A DNA stretch of 64,000 nt from Sipunculus nudus (lineage: Eukaryota; Annelida; Sipuncula; Golfingiida; Sipunculidae). Below the pieces are notes generated by a model, which saw only the letters and a program-made list of their open reading frames with translations, was not told the DNA's origin and searched no databases. A program made the translations under genes and the position numbers. Every line of letters starts with the position of its first letter. The stretch's first letter is position 1. Shown here piece by piece: positions 43,775-58,757 of the stretch. Where the stretch lies: contig CM049320.1 of the NCBI GenBank assembly GCA_026874595.1, positions 3,539,464 through 3,603,463 on the forward strand, given 5' to 3'.

Positions 43775-46700
43775 CCTGTCTAGACAAGTTTCGATCCTGT
43801 TAAGGCAACAAGAAGACTTATATCGTTCCCTTGTCGCCCTCTAGCGGACGAAAGGTACGTTACGATTTATCAACTTGTAAGCTAACAAATATGGTTTCAC
43901 AACTCGCGTAGCTACTACGCCATATACTATAAGAAGTTACCGTTACACTGACACAAATCCATGCAGTCAAAGGAAAGTAAAGGTGTATAGTCATTTTTTG
44001 CATCTCGTAGCCTGTTGTGTACCAGATGATTACATTTTTTTTGACAGAAACTATTGTGGTTAGGTTCCCTGCAATGTGGAGCCTGTCTAGACAAGTTTCG
44101 ATCCTGTTAAGGCTACAAGAAGCCTTATATCGTTCCCGTGTCGCCCTCTGGCGGACGGAAGGTACGTTACGATTTCATACCTTTTCGATTCGCACAAGCC
44201 AAAATTGTATCTGAAAACAAGACAAATCGTCGAAAAAGAAGGAAGCCTATAAATGCAGGACGACCGAATAAAAAGCGCGCATTCATTGATTCCAGATTAT
44301 TTCCCAGTTTTAGAAATGTGCATCTAACGGATGCGTTTGTCAGTTGATACATAGAAACACTGTCCAATCAGGAAATATGACCTCTGCAAAATAATTAAAA
44401 TCCACGGCCACCCTAGATGCATGAGATACAATACAACACGGCAATGTACAGGGAGAGATTTCAAGGCTGAACGAAAACAGAAGAGTCTATTTTTTTATGC
44501 GGCTTAAATGTACTTTCTGCTATTGAGGGAAAGGGATCGCTGATTTTGGAATGTTTATTACCCTGCCGATGCAGAGCTTCAGAAATTAATCATAGACTCA
44601 TTGTAGTGTTCCTCTCCACGGAAACCTTTAGTAAAAGGCGAAAGATTTGTACGTGGCTGAAGAGAAACCAGAGTGCACGCTAACCGAAACCACACCGACC
44701 CCTTTGAAGGCATTTTTCTTTTTTTCGGTATGCACAAGTTTCCTTCTCGTAAGATCAGACGCTTTCAATGCAGAACAGCAACATTGGCATATGCTTAGCT
44801 AGCTTTTAACGTATTTTCTGTAATTTAACAAATATGTTTTCACAACTCGCGTAGCTACTACGGCATATACAATAACACGTTTCCGTTACACTGAAACAAA
44901 TCAATGCAGTCAAAGGAAAGTAAAGGTGTATAGTCATTTTTTGCATCTCGTAGCCTGTTGTGTACGAATTGATTATATTTATTTGACAGAAATTATTGTG
45001 TTTAGGTTTCCTGCAATGTGGAGCCTGTCTAGACAAGTTTCGATCCTATTAAGGCCACAAGAAGCCTTATATCGTTCCCGTGTCGCCCTCTAGCGGACGA
45101 CAGGTACGTTACGATTTCATACCTTTTCGATTCGCACAAGCCAACATTATATCTGAAAACAAGACAAATCGACGAAAAAAAAGGAAGCCTATCAATGCAG
45201 GACGACCGAATAAAAAGCGCGCATTCTTTGATTCCAGATTATTTCCCAGTTTTAGAAATGTGCATCTAACGGATGCGTTTGTCAGTTGAATACATAGAAA
45301 CACTGTCCAATCAGAAAAGAATGACCTCTGCCAAATAATTAAATTCCACGGCCAACCTAGATGCATGAGATACAATACAACACGGCAATGTACAGGGAGA
45401 GATTTCAAGGTTGAAAGAAAACAGAAGAGTCTATTTGTTCTTCTGCGGCATGAATGTACTTTCTGCTATTGAGGGAAAGGGATCGCTGATTTTGGAATGT
45501 TTATTACCCTGCCGATGCAGGGCTTCAGAAATTAATCATAGACTCATTGTAGTGTTCCTCTCCACGGAAATCTTTAGTAAAAGGCGAAAGATTTGTACGT
45601 GGCTGAAGAGAAACCAGAGTGCACGCTAACCGAATCCACACCGACCCCTTGGAAGGCATTTTCCTTTTTTCGGTATGCACAAGTTTCCTTCTCGTAAGAT
45701 CAGACGCTTTCAATGCAGATCAGTAACATTGACATATGCTTTGGTAGCTTTTCACGTATTTTCTGTAATTTACCAAATATTTTTCCACAACTCTCGTAGC
45801 TACTACGCCATATACTATAACACGTTTCCGTTACACTGACACAAATCCATTCAGTCAAAGGAAAGTAAAGTGTATAGTCATTTTTTGCATCTCGTAGCCT
45901 GTTGTGTACCAGTTGATTATATTTATTTGACAGAAACTATTGTGGTTAGGTTTCCTGCAATGTGGAGCCTGTCTAGACAAGTTTCGATCCTGTTAAGGCC
46001 ACAAGAAGCCTTATATCGTTCCCGTGTCGCCCTTTAGCGGACAAAAGGTACGTTACGATTTCATACCTTTTCGATTCGCACAAGCCAACATTATATCTGT
46101 AAACAAGACAAATCGACGAAAAAGAAGGAAGCCTATCAATGCAGGACGACCGAATTAAAAGCGCGCATTCTTTGATTCCAGATTATTTCCCAGATTGAGA
46201 AATGTGCATCTAACGGATGCATTTGTCAGTTGAATACATAGAAACACTGTCCAATCAGAAAAAAATGACCTCTGCAAAATAATTAAATTCCACGGCCAAC
46301 CTAGATGCATGAGATACAAAACAACACGGCAATGTACAGGGAGAGATTTCAAGGCTGAAAGAAAACAGAAGAGTCTATTTGTTTTTCTGCCGCTTAAATG
46401 TACTTTCTGCTATTGAGGGAAAGGGATCGCTGATTTTGGAATGTTTATTACCCTGCCGATGCAGGGCTTCAGAAATTAATCATAGACTCATTGTAGTGTT
46501 CCTCTCCACGGAATTCTTTAGTAAAAGGCGAAAGATTTGTACGTGGCTGAAGAGAAACCAGAGTGCACGCTAACCGAAACCACACCGATCCCTTGGAAGG
46601 CATTTTTCTTTTTTGTGGTATGCACAAGTTTCCTTCTCGTAAGATCAGACGCTTTCAATGCAGAACAGCAACATTGGCATATGCGTTGGTAGCTTTTCAC

Positions 46701-46913
46701 GTATTTTCTGTAATTTAACAAATATGTTTTCACAACTCGCGTAGGTACTACGCCATATACTATAACACGTTTCCGTTACACTGACACAAATCCATGCAGT
46801 GAAAGTAAAGTAAAGGTACATAATCTTTTTTTTTTCAACCCGTAGCCTGTTGTGCACGAACTGATTAAATTTATTAGACAGAAACCATTGTTTACGTTTC
46901 CTGCAATGTGGAG
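43775..46913 (+). repeat. Higher-order repeat A (four units: S307, L942, L944, L946)
   Basis: 3,139 bp. The unit order is short, long, long, long, the same as copy D, with no deleted-long unit. Confidence 0.85.
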
Positions 46914-49900
46914 CCTGTCTAGACAAGTTTCGACCCTGTTAAGGCCACAAGAAGCCTTTTATCGTTCCCGTGTCGCCCTCCGGCAGACGAAAGGTACGTT
47001 ACGATTTGACAACTTGTAATTTAACAAATATTTTTCACAACTCGCGTAGCTACTACGCCATATACTATAACACCTTTCCGTTACACTGAAACAAATCCAT
47101 CCAGTCAAAGGAAACAAATCCATGCAGTCAAAGGAAAGTAAAGTGTATAGTCATTTTTTGCATCTCGTAGCCTGTTGTGCACGAGTTGATTACATTTATT
47201 TGACAGAAACTATTGTGGTTAGGTTTCCTGCAATGTGGAGCCTGTCTAGACAAGTTTCGATCCTGTTAAGGCTTCAAGAAGTTTTATATCGTTCCCGTGT
47301 CGCCCTCTAGCGGACAAAAGTTACGTTGCGATTTCATACCTTTTCGATTCGCACAAGCCAACATTGTATCTGAAAACAAGACAAATCGACGAAAAAGAAG
47401 GAAGCCTATAAATGCAGGACGACCGAATAAAAAGCACGCATTCTTTGATTCCAGATTATTTCCCAGTTTTAGAAATGTGCATCTGACGAATGCTTTTGTC
47501 AGTTGATACATAGAAACATTGTGCAATCAGAAAAAAATGACCTCTGCAAAATAATTAAATTCCACGGCCAACCTAGATGCATGAGATACAATACAACACG
47601 GCAATGTACAGGGAGAGATTTCAAGGCTGAAAAAAGAGAAGCGTCTATTTGTTTTTCTGCGTCTTAAATGTACTTTCTGCTATTGAGGGAAAGGGATCGC
47701 TGATTTTGGAATGTTTATTACCCTGCCGATGCAGGACTTCAGAAATTAATCATACTCATTGTAGTGTTCCTCTCCACGGAAATCTTTAGTAAAAGGCGAA
47801 AGATTTGTACGTGGCTGAAGAGAAACCAGAGTGCACGCTAACCGAAACCAAACCGACCCCTTGGAAGGCATTTTTCTTTTTTGTGGTATACACAAGTTTC
47901 CTTCTCGTAAGATCAGATGCTTTCAATGCAGAACAGCAACATTGGCATATGCTTAGCTAGCTTTTAACGTATTTTCTGTAATTTAACAAATATGTTTTCA
48001 CAACTCGCGTAACTACTACGCCATATACTATAACACGTTTCCGTTACACTGAAACAAATCAATGCAGTCAAAGGAAAGTAAAGGTGTATAGTCACTTTTT
48101 TCATCTCGTAGCCTGTTGTGTACGAATTGATTAAATTTATTTGACAGAAATTATTGTGTTTAGGTTACCTCTAATGTGGAGCCTGTCTAGACAAGTTTCG
48201 ATCCTGTTAAGGCCACAAGAAGCCTTATATCGTTCCCGTGTCGCCCTTTAGCGGACGAAAGGTACGTTACGATTTCATACCTTTTCGATTCGCACAAGCC
48301 AACATTATATCTGAAAACAAGACAAATCGACGAAAAAGAAGGAAGCCTATAAATGCAGGACGACCAGATAAAAAGCGCGCATTCTTTGATTCCAGATTAT
48401 TTCCCAGTTTTAGAAATGTGCATCTAACGGATGCGTTTGTCAGTTGAATACATAGAAACACTGTCCAATCAGAAAAGAATGACCTCTGCCAAATAATTAA
48501 ATTCCACGGCCAACCTAGATGCATGAGATACAATACAACACAGCAATGTACTCTGATTTTGGAAGGTTTATTACCCTGCCGATGCAGGGCTTCAGAAATT
48601 AATCATAGACTCATTGTAGTGTTCCTCTCCACGGAAATCTTTAGTAAAAGGCGAAAGATTTGTACGTGGCTGAAGAGAAACCAGAGTGCACGCTAACCGA
48701 AACCACACCGACCCCTTGGAAGGCATTTTTCTTTTTTTCGGTATGCACAAGTTTCCTTCTCGTAAGATCAGACGCTTTCAATGCAGATCAGTAATATTGA
48801 CATATGCTTTGGTAGCTTTTCACGTATTTTCTGTAATTTAACAAATATTTTTCCACAACTCTCGTAGCTACTACGCCATATACTGTAACACGTTTCCGTT
48901 ACACTGACACAAATCCATTCAGTCAAAGGAATGTAAAGTGTATAGTCATTTTTTGCATCTCGTAGCCTGTTGTGTACCAGTTGATTATATTTATTTGACA
49001 GAAACTATTGTGGTTAGGTTTCCTGCAATGTGGAGCCTGTCTAGACAAGTTTCGATCCTGTTAAGGCCACAAGAAGCCTTATATCGTTCCCGTGTCGCCC
49101 TTTAGCGGACAAAAGGTACGTTACGATTTCATACCTTTTCGATTCGCACAAGCCAACATTATATCTGTAAACAAGACAAATCGACGAAAAAGAAGGAAGC
49201 CTATCAATGCAGGACGACCGAATTAAAAGCGCGCATTCTTTGATTCCAGATTATTTCCCAGATTGAGAAATGTGCATCTAACGGATGCATTTGTCAGTTG
49301 AATACATAGAAACACTGTCCAATCAGAAAAAAATGACCTCTGCAAAATAATTAAATTCCACGGCCAACCTAGATGCATGAGATACAAAACAACACGGCAA
49401 TGTACAGGGAGAGATTTCAAGGCTGAAAGAAAACAGAAGAGTCTATTTGTTTTTCTGCCGCTTAAATGTACTTTCTGCTATTGAGGGAAAGGGATCGCTG
49501 ATTTTGGAATGTTTATTACCCTGCCGATGCAGGGCTTCAGAAATTAATCATAGACTCATTGTAGTGTTCCTCTCCACGGAAATCTTTAGTAAAAGGCGAA
49601 AGATTTGTACGTGGCTGAAGAGAAACCAGAGTGCACGCTAACCGAAACCACACCGATCCCTTGGAAGGCATTTTTCTTTTTTGTGGTATGCACAAGTTTC
49701 CTTCTCGTAAGATCAGACGCTTTCAATGCAGAACAGCAACATTGGCATATGCGTTGGTTGCTTTTCACGTATTTTCTGTAATTTAACAAATATGTTTTCA
49801 CAACTCGCGTAGGTACTACGCCATATACTTTAACACGTTTCCGTTACACTGACACAAATCCATGCAGTGAAAGTAAAGTAAAGGTACATAATCTTTTTTT

Positions 49901-51255
49901 TTCAACCCGTAGCCTGTTGTGCACGAATTGATTAACTTTATTTGACAGAAACCATTGTTTACGTTTCCTGCAATGTGGAACCTGTCTAGACAAGTTTCGA
50001 TCCTGTTAAGGCCACAAGAAGCCTTTTAACGTTCCCGTGTCGCCCTCCGGCGGACGAAAGGTACGTTACGATTTGACAACTTGTAATTTAACAAATATTT
50101 TTCACAACTCGCGTAGCTACTACGCCATATACTATAAACACCTTTCCGTTATACTGAAACAAATCCATCCAGTCAAAGGAAACAAATCCATGCAGTCAAA
50201 GGAAACTAAGTGTATAGTCATTTTTTGCATCTCGTAGCCTTTTGTGCACCAGTTGATTACATTTATTTGACAGAAACTATTGTGGTTAGGTTTCCTGCAA
50301 TGTGGAGCCTGTCTAGACAAGTTTCGATCCTGTTAAGGCTTCAAGAAGTTTTATATCGTTCCCGTGTCGCCCTCTAGCGGACAAAAGGTACGTTGCGATT
50401 TCATACCTTTTCGATTCGCACAAGCCAACATTGTATCTGAAAACAAGACAAATGGACGAAAAAGAAGGAAGCCTATAAATGCAGGACGACCGAATAAAAA
50501 GCGCGCATTCATTGATTCCAGAGTATTTCTCAGTTTTAGAAATGTGCATCTAACGGATGCGTTTGTCAGTTGATACATAGAAGAAACACTGTCCAATCAG
50601 AAAACAATGACCTCTGCAAAATATTTAAAATCCACGGCCACCCTAGATGCATGAGATACAATACAACACGGCAATGTACAGGGAGAGATTTCAAGGCTGA
50701 ACGAAAACAGAAGCGTCTATTTGTTTTTCTGTGGCTTAAATGTACTTTCTGCTATTGAGGAAAAGGGATCCCTGATTTTGGAATGTTTATTACCCTGCCG
50801 ATGCAGGGCTTCAGAAATTAATCATAGACTCATTGTAGTGTTCCTCTCCACGGAAATCTTTAGTAAAAGGCGAAAGATTTGTACGTGGCTGAAGAGAAAC
50901 CAGAGTGCACGCTAACCGAAACCACACCGACCCCTTGGAAGTCATTTTTCTTTTTTGTGGTATGCAGAAGTTTCCTTCTCGTAAGATCAGACGCTTTCAA
51001 TGCAGAACAGCAACATTGGCATATGCGTTGGTAGCTTTTCACGTATTTTCTGTAATTTAACAAATATGTTTTCACAACTCGCGTAGGTACTACGCCATAT
51101 ACTATAACACGTTTCCGTTACACTGACACAAATCCATGCAGTGAAAGTAAAGTAAAGGTACATAATCTTTTTTTTTTCAACCCGTAGCCTGTTGTGCACG
51201 AACTGATTAAATTTATTAGACAGAAACCATTGTTTACGTTTCCTGCAATGTGGAG
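46914..51255 (+). repeat. Higher-order repeat B (six units: S327, L941, L854, L945, S327, L948)
   Basis: 4,342 bp. The third unit lacks ~88 bp between GCAATGTA and CTGATTTTGG (~48,550). It is almost identical to copy C over its full length. Confidence 0.9.
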
Positions 51256-54200
51256 CCTGTCTAGACAAGTTTCGACCCTGTTAAGGCCACAAGAAGCCTT
51301 TTATCGTTCCCGTGTCGCCCTCCGGCAGACGAAAGGTACGTTACGATTTGACAACTTGTAATTTAACAAATATTTTTCACAACTCGCGTAGCTACTACGC
51401 CATATACTATAACACCTTTCCGTTACACTGAAACAAATCCATCCAGTCAAAGGAAACAAATCCATGCAGTCAAAGGAAAGTAAAGTGTATAGTCATTTTT
51501 TGCATCTCGTAGCCTGTTGTGCACGAGTTGATTACATTTATTTGACAGAAACTATTGTGGTTAGGTTTCCTGCAATGTGGAGCCTGTCTAGACAAGTTTC
51601 GATCCTGTTAAGGCTTCAAGAAGTTTTATATCGTTCCCGTGTCGCCCTCTAGCGGACAAAAGTTACGTTGCGATTTCATACCTTTTCGATTCGCACAAGC
51701 CAACATTGTATCTGAAAACAAGACAAATCGACGAAAAAGAAGGAAGCCTATAAATGCAGGACGACCGAATAAAAAGCACGCATTCTTTGATTCCAGATTA
51801 TTTCCCAGTTTTAGAAATGTGCATCTGACGAATGCTTTTGTCAGTTGATACATAGAAACATTGTGCAATCAGAAAAAAATGACCTCTGCAAAATAATTAA
51901 ATTCCACGGCCAACCTAGATGCATGAGATACAATACAACACGGCAATGTACAGGGAGAGATTTCAAGGCTGAAAAAAGAGAAGCGTCTATTTGTTTTTCT
52001 GCGTCTTAAATGTACTTTCTGCTATTGAGGGAAAGGGATCGCTGATTATGGAATGTTTATTACCCTGCCGATGCAGGACTTCAGAAATTAATCATACTCA
52101 TTGTAGTGTTCCTCTCCACGGAAATCTTTAGTAAAAGGCGAAAGATTTGTACGTGGCTGAAGAGAAACCAGAGTGCACGCTAACCGAAACCAAACCGACC
52201 CCTTGGAAGGCATTTTTCTTTTTTGTGGTATACACAAGTTTCCTTCTCGTAAGATCAGATGCTTTCAATGCAGAACAGCAACATTGGCATATGCTTAGCT
52301 AGCTTTTAACGTATTTTCTGTAATTTAACAAATATGTTTTCACAACTCGCGTAACTACTACGCCATATACTATAACACGTTTCCGTTACACTGAAACAAA
52401 TCAATGCAGTCAAAGGAAAGTAAAGGTGTATAGTCACTTTTTTCATCTCGTAGCCTGTTGTGTACGAATTGATTAAATTTATTTGACAGAAATTATTGTG
52501 TTTAGGTTACCTCTAATGTGGAGCCTGTCTAGACAAGTTTCGATCCTGTTAAGGCCACAAGAAGCCTTATATCGTTCCCGTGTCGCCCTTTAGCGGACGA
52601 AAGGTACGTTACGATTTCATACCTTTTCGATTCGCACAAGCCAACATTATATCTGAAAACAAGACAAATCGACGAAAAAGAAGGAAGCCTATAAATGCAG
52701 GACGACCAGATAAAAAGCGCGCATTCTTTGATTCCAGATTATTTCCCAGTTTTAGAAATGTGCATCTAACGGATGCGTTTGTCAGTTGAATACATAGAAA
52801 CACTGTCCAATCAGAAAAGAATGACCTCTGCCAAATAATTAAATTCCACGGCCAACCTAGATGCATGAGATACAATACAACACAGCAATGTACTCTGATT
52901 TTGGAAGGTTTATTACCCTGCCGATGCAGGGCTTCAGAAATTAATCATAGACTCATTGTAGTGTTCCTCTCCACGGAAATCTTTAGTAAAAGGCGAAAGA
53001 TTTGTACGTGGCTGAAGAGAAACCAGAGTGCACGCTAACCGAAACCACACCGACCCCTTGGAAGGCATTTTTCTTTTTTTCGGTATGCACAAGTTTCCTT
53101 CTCGTAAGATCAGACGCTTTCAATGCAGATCAGTAATATTGACATATGCTTTGGTAGCTTTTCACGTATTTTCTGTAATTTAACAAATATTTTTCCACAA
53201 CTCTCGTAGCTACTACGCCATATACTGTAACACGTTTCCGTTACACTGACACAAATCCATTCAGTCAAAGGAATGTAAAGTGTATAGTCATTTTTTGCAT
53301 CTCGTAGCCTGTTGTGTACCAGTTGATTATATTTATTTGACAGAAACTATTGTGGTTAGGTTTCCTGCAATGTGGAGCCTGTCTAGACAAGTTTCGATCC
53401 TGTTAAGGCCACAAGAAGCCTTATATCGTTCCCGTGTCGCCCTTTAGCGGACAAAAGGTACGTTACGATTTCATACCTTTTCGATTCGCACAAGCCAACA
53501 TTATATCTGTAAACAAGACAAATCGACGAAAAAGAAGGAAGCCTATCAATGCAGGACGACCGAATTAAAAGCGCGCATTCTTTGATTCCAGATTATTTCC
53601 CAGATTGAGAAATGTGCATCTAACGGATGCATTTGTCAGTTGAATACATAGAAACACTGTCCAATCAGAAAAAAATGACCTCTGCAAAATAATTAAATTC
53701 CACGGCCAACCTAGATGCATGAGATACAAAACAACACGGCAATGTACAGGGAGAGATTTCAAGGCTGAAAGAAAACAGAAGAGTCTATTTGTTTTTCTGC
53801 CGCTTAAATGTACTTTCTGCTATTGAGGGAAAGGGATCGCTGATTTTGGAATGTTTATTACCCTGCCGATGCAGGGCTTCAGAAATTAATCATAGACTCA
53901 TTGTAGTGTTCCTCTCCACGGAAATCTTTAGTAAAAGGCGAAAGATTTGTACGTGGCTGAAGAGAAACCAGAGTGCACGCTAACCGAATCCACACCGACC
54001 CCTTGTAAGGCATTTTCCTTTTTTCGGTATGCACAAGTTTCCTTCTCGTAAGATCAGACGCTTTCAATGCAGATCAGTAACATTGACATATGCTTTGGTA
54101 GCTTTTCACGTATTTTCTGTAATTTAACAAATATGTTTTCACAACTCGCGTAGGTACACGCCATATACTTTAACACGTTTCCGTTACACTGACACAAATC

Positions 54201-55595
54201 CATGCAGTGAAAGTAAAGTAAAGGTACATAATCTTTTTTTTTCAACCCGTAGCCTGTTGTGCACGAATTGATTAACTTTATTTGACAGAAACCATTGTTT
54301 ACGTTTCCTGCAATGTGGAACCTGTCTAGACAAGTTTCGATCCTGTTAAGGCCACAAGAAGCCTTTTAACGTTCCCGTGTCGCCCTCCGGCGGACGAAAG
54401 GTACGTTACGATTTGACAACTTGTAATTTAACAAATATTTTTCACAACTCGCGTAGCTACTACGCCATATACTATAAACACCTTTCCGTTATACTGAAAC
54501 AAATCCATCCAGTCAAAGGAAACAAATCCATGCAGTCAAAGGAAAGTAAAGTGTATAGTCATTTTTTGCATCTCGTAGCCTTTTGTGCACCAGTTGATTA
54601 CATTTATTTGACAGAAACTATTGTGGTTAGGTTTCCTGCAATGTGGAGCCTGTCTAGACAAGTTTCGATCCTGTTAAGGCTTCAAGAAGTTTTATATCGT
54701 TCCCGTGTCGCCCTCTAGCGGACAAAAGGTACGTTGCGATTTCATACCTTTTCGATTCGCACAAGCCAACATTGTATCTGAAAACAAGACAAATGGACGA
54801 AAAAGAAGGAAGCCTATAAATGCAGGACGACCGAATAAAAAGCGCGCATTCATTGATTCCAGAGTATTTCTCAGTTTTAGAAATGTGCATCTAACGGATG
54901 CGTTTGTCAGTTGATACATAGAAGAAACACTGTCCAATCAGAAAACAATGACCTCTGCAAAATATTTAAAATCCACGGCCACCCTAGATGCATGAGATAC
55001 AATACAACACGGCAATGTACAGGGAGAGATTTCAAGGCTGAACGAAAACAGAAGCGTCTATTTGTTTTTCTGTGGCTTAAATGTACTTTCTGCTATTGAG
55101 GGAAAGGGATCGCTGATTTTGGAATGTTTATTACCCTGCCGATGCAGGGCTTCAGAAATTAATCATAGACTCATTGTAGTGTTCCTCTCCACGGAAATCT
55201 TTAGTAAAAGGCGAAAGATTTGTACGTGGCTGAAGAGAAACCAGAGTGCACGCTAACCGAAACCACACCGACCCCTTGGAAGTCATTTTTCTTTTTTGTG
55301 GTATGCAGAAGTTTCCTTCTCGTAAGATCAGACGCTTTCAATGCAGAACAGCAACATTGGCATATGCGTTGGTAGCTTTTCACGTATTTTCTGTAATTTA
55401 ACAAATATGTTTTCACAACTCGCGTAGGTACTACGCCATATACTATAACACGTTTCCGTTACACTGACACAAATCCATGCAGTGAAAGTAAAGTAAAGGT
55501 ACATAATCTTTTTTTTTCAACCCGTAGCCTGTTGTGCACGAACTGATTAAATTTATTAGACAGAAACCATTGTTTACGTTTCCTGCAATGTGGAG
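51256..55595 (+). repeat. Higher-order repeat C (six units: S327, L941, L854, L943, S328, L947)
   Basis: 4,340 bp. Every unit, including the 854-bp deletion unit, matches its counterpart in copy B at ~4,341-bp spacing. Only scattered single-base changes were seen (for example GATTATGG near 52,047 for GATTTTGG near 47,704). Confidence 0.9.
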
Positions 55596-58500
55596 CCTGT
55601 CTAGACAAGTTTCGACCCTGTTAAGGCCACAAGAAGCCTTTTATCGTTCCCGTGTCGCCCTCCGGCAGACGAAAGGTACGTTACGATTTGACAACTTGTA
55701 ATTTAACAAATATTTTTCACAACTCGCGTAGCTACTACGCCATATACTATAACACCTTTCCGTTACACTGAAACAAATCCATCCAGTCAAAGGAAACAAA
55801 TCCATGCAGTCAAAGGAAAGTAAAGTGTATAGTCATTTTTTGCATCTCGTAGCCTGTTGTGCACGAGTTGATTACATTTATTTGACAGAAACTATTGTGG
55901 TTAGGTTTCCTGCAATGTGGAGCCTGTCTAGACAAGTTTCGATCCTGTTAAGGCTTCAAGAAGTTTTATATTGTTCCCGTGTCGCCCTCTAGCGGACAAA
56001 AGTTACGTTGCGATTTCATACCTTTTCGATTCGCACAAGCCAACATTGTATCTGAAAACAAGACAAATCGACGAAAAAGAAGGAAGCCTATAAATGCAGG
56101 ACGACCGAATAAAAAGCACGCATTCTTTGATTCCAGATTATTTCAAAGTTTTAGAAATGTGCATCTGACGAATGCTTTTGTCAGTTGATACATAGAAACA
56201 TTGTGCAATCAGAAAAAAATGACCTCTGCAAAATAATTAAATTCCACGGCCAACCTAGATGCATGCGATACAATACAACACGGCAATGTACAGGGAGAGA
56301 TTTCAAGGCTGAAAAAAGAGAAGCGTCTATTTGTTTTTCTGCGTCTTAAATGTACTTTCTGCTATTGAGGGAAAGGGATCGCTGATTATGGAATGTTTAT
56401 TACCCTGCCGATGCAGGACTTCAGAAATTAATCATACTCATTGTAGTGTTCCTCTCCACGGAAATCTTTAGTAAAAGGCGAAAGATTTGTACGTGGCTGA
56501 AGAGAAACCAGAGTGCACGCTAACCGAAACCAAACCGACCCCTTGGAAGGCATTTTTCTTTTTTGTGGTATACATAAGTTTCCTTCTCGGAAGATCAGAT
56601 GCTTTCAATGCAGAACAGCAACATTGGCATATGCTTAGCTAGCTTTTAACGTATTTTCTGTAATTTAACAAATATGTTTTCACAACTCGCGTAACTACTA
56701 CGCCATATACTATAACACGTTTCCGTTACACTGAAACAAATCAATGCAGTCAAAGGAAAGTAAAGGTGTATAGTCACTTTTTTCATCTCGTAGCCTGTTG
56801 TGTACGAATTGATTAAATTTATTTGACAGAAATTATTGTGTTTAGGTTACCTCTAATGTGGAGCCTGTCTAGACAAGTTTCGATCCTGTTAAGGCCACAA
56901 GAAGCCTTATATCGTTCCCGTGTCGCCCTTTAGCGGACGAAAGGTACGTTACGATTTCATACCTTTTCGATTCGCACAAGCCAACATTATATCTGAAAAC
57001 AAGACAAATCGACGAAAAAGAAGGAAGCCTATCAATGCAGGACGACCGAATAAAAAGCGCGCATTCTTTGATTCCAGATTATTTCCCAGTTTTAGAAATG
57101 TGCATCTAACGGATGCGTTGGTCAGTTGAATACATAGAAACACTGTCCAATCAGAAAAGAATGACCTCTGCCAAATAATTAAATTCCACGGCCAACCTAG
57201 ATGCATGAGATACAATACAACACGGCAATGTACAGGGAGAGATTTCAAGGTTGAAAGAAAACAGAAGAGTCTATTTGTTTTTCTGCGGCATGAATGTACT
57301 TTCTGCTATTGAGGGAAAGGGATCGCTGATTTTGGAATGTTTATTACCCTGCCGATGCAGGGCTTCAGAAATTAATCATAGACTCATTGTAGTGTTCCTC
57401 TCCACGGAAATCTTTAGTAAAAGGCGAAAGATTTGTACGTGGCTGAAGAGAAACCAGAGTGCACGCTAACCGAAACCACACCGACCCCTTGGAAGGCATT
57501 TTTCTTTTTTTCGGTATGCACAAGTTTCCTTCTCGTAAGATCAGACGCTTTCAATGCAGATCAGTAATATTGACATATGCTTTGGTAGCTTTTCACGTAT
57601 TTTCTGTGATTTAACAAATATTTTTCCACAACTCTCGTAGCTACTACGCCATATACTGTAACACGTTTCCGTTACACTGACACAAATCCATTCAGTCAAA
57701 GGAAAGTAAAGTGTATAGTCATTTTTTGCATCTCGTAGCCTGTTGTGTACCAGTTGATTATATTTATTTGACAGAAACTATTGTGGTTAGGTTTCCTGCA
57801 ATGTGGAGCCTGTCTAGACAAGTTTCGATCCTGTTAAGGCTTCAAGAAGTTTTATATCGTTCCCGTGTCGCCCTCTAGCGGACAAAAGGTACGTTGCGAT
57901 TTCATACCTTTTCGATTCGCACAAGCCAACATTGTATCTGAAAACAAGACAAATCGACGAAAAAGAAGGAAGCCTATCAATGCAGGACGACCGAATAAAA
58001 AGCACGCATTCTTTGATTCCAGAGTATTTCTCAGTTTTAGAAATGTGCATCTAACGGATGCGTTTGTCAGTTGATACATAGAAGAAACACTGTCCAATCA
58101 GAAAAAAATTACCTCTGCAAAATATTTAAAATCCACGGCCACCCTAGATGCATGAGATACAATACAACACGGCAATGTACAGGGAGAGATTTCAAGGCTG
58201 AACGAAAACAGAAGCGTCTATTTGTTTTTCTGTGGCTTAAATGTACTTTCTGCTATTGAGGAAAAGGGATCGCTGATTTTGGAATGTTTAGTACCCTGCC
58301 GATGCAGGGCTTCAGAAATTAATCATAGACTCATTGTAGTGTTCCTCTCCACGGAAATCTTTAGTAAAAGGCGAAAGATTTGTACGTGGCTGAAGAGAAA
58401 CCAGAGTGCACGCTAACCGAAACCACACCGACCCCTTGGAAGTCATTTTTCTTTTTTGTGGTATGCAGAAGTTTCCTTCTCGTAAGATCAGACGCTTTCA

Positions 58501-58757
58501 ATGCAGAACAGCAACATTGGCATATGCTTAGCTAGCTTTTAACGTATTTTCTGTAATTTAACAAATATGTTTTCACAACTCGCGTAGGTACTACGCCATA
58601 TACTATAACACGTTTCCGTTACACTGACACAAATCCATGCAGTGAAAGTAAAGTAAAGGTACATAATCTTTTTTTTTTTCAACCCGTAGCCTGTTGTGCA
58701 CGAACTGATTAAATTTATTAGACAGAAACCATTGTTTACGTTTCCTGCAATGTGGAG
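55596..58757 (+). repeat. Higher-order repeat D (four units: S327, L941, L945, L949)
   Basis: 3,162 bp. It begins like B and C, but near 57,690-57,860 one unit passes from the sequence type of B unit 3 to that of B unit 5 (GGCTTCAAGAAGTTTTATAT follows the anchor). A block of one long plus one short unit is therefore missing, as expected from unequal exchange. Confidence 0.8.
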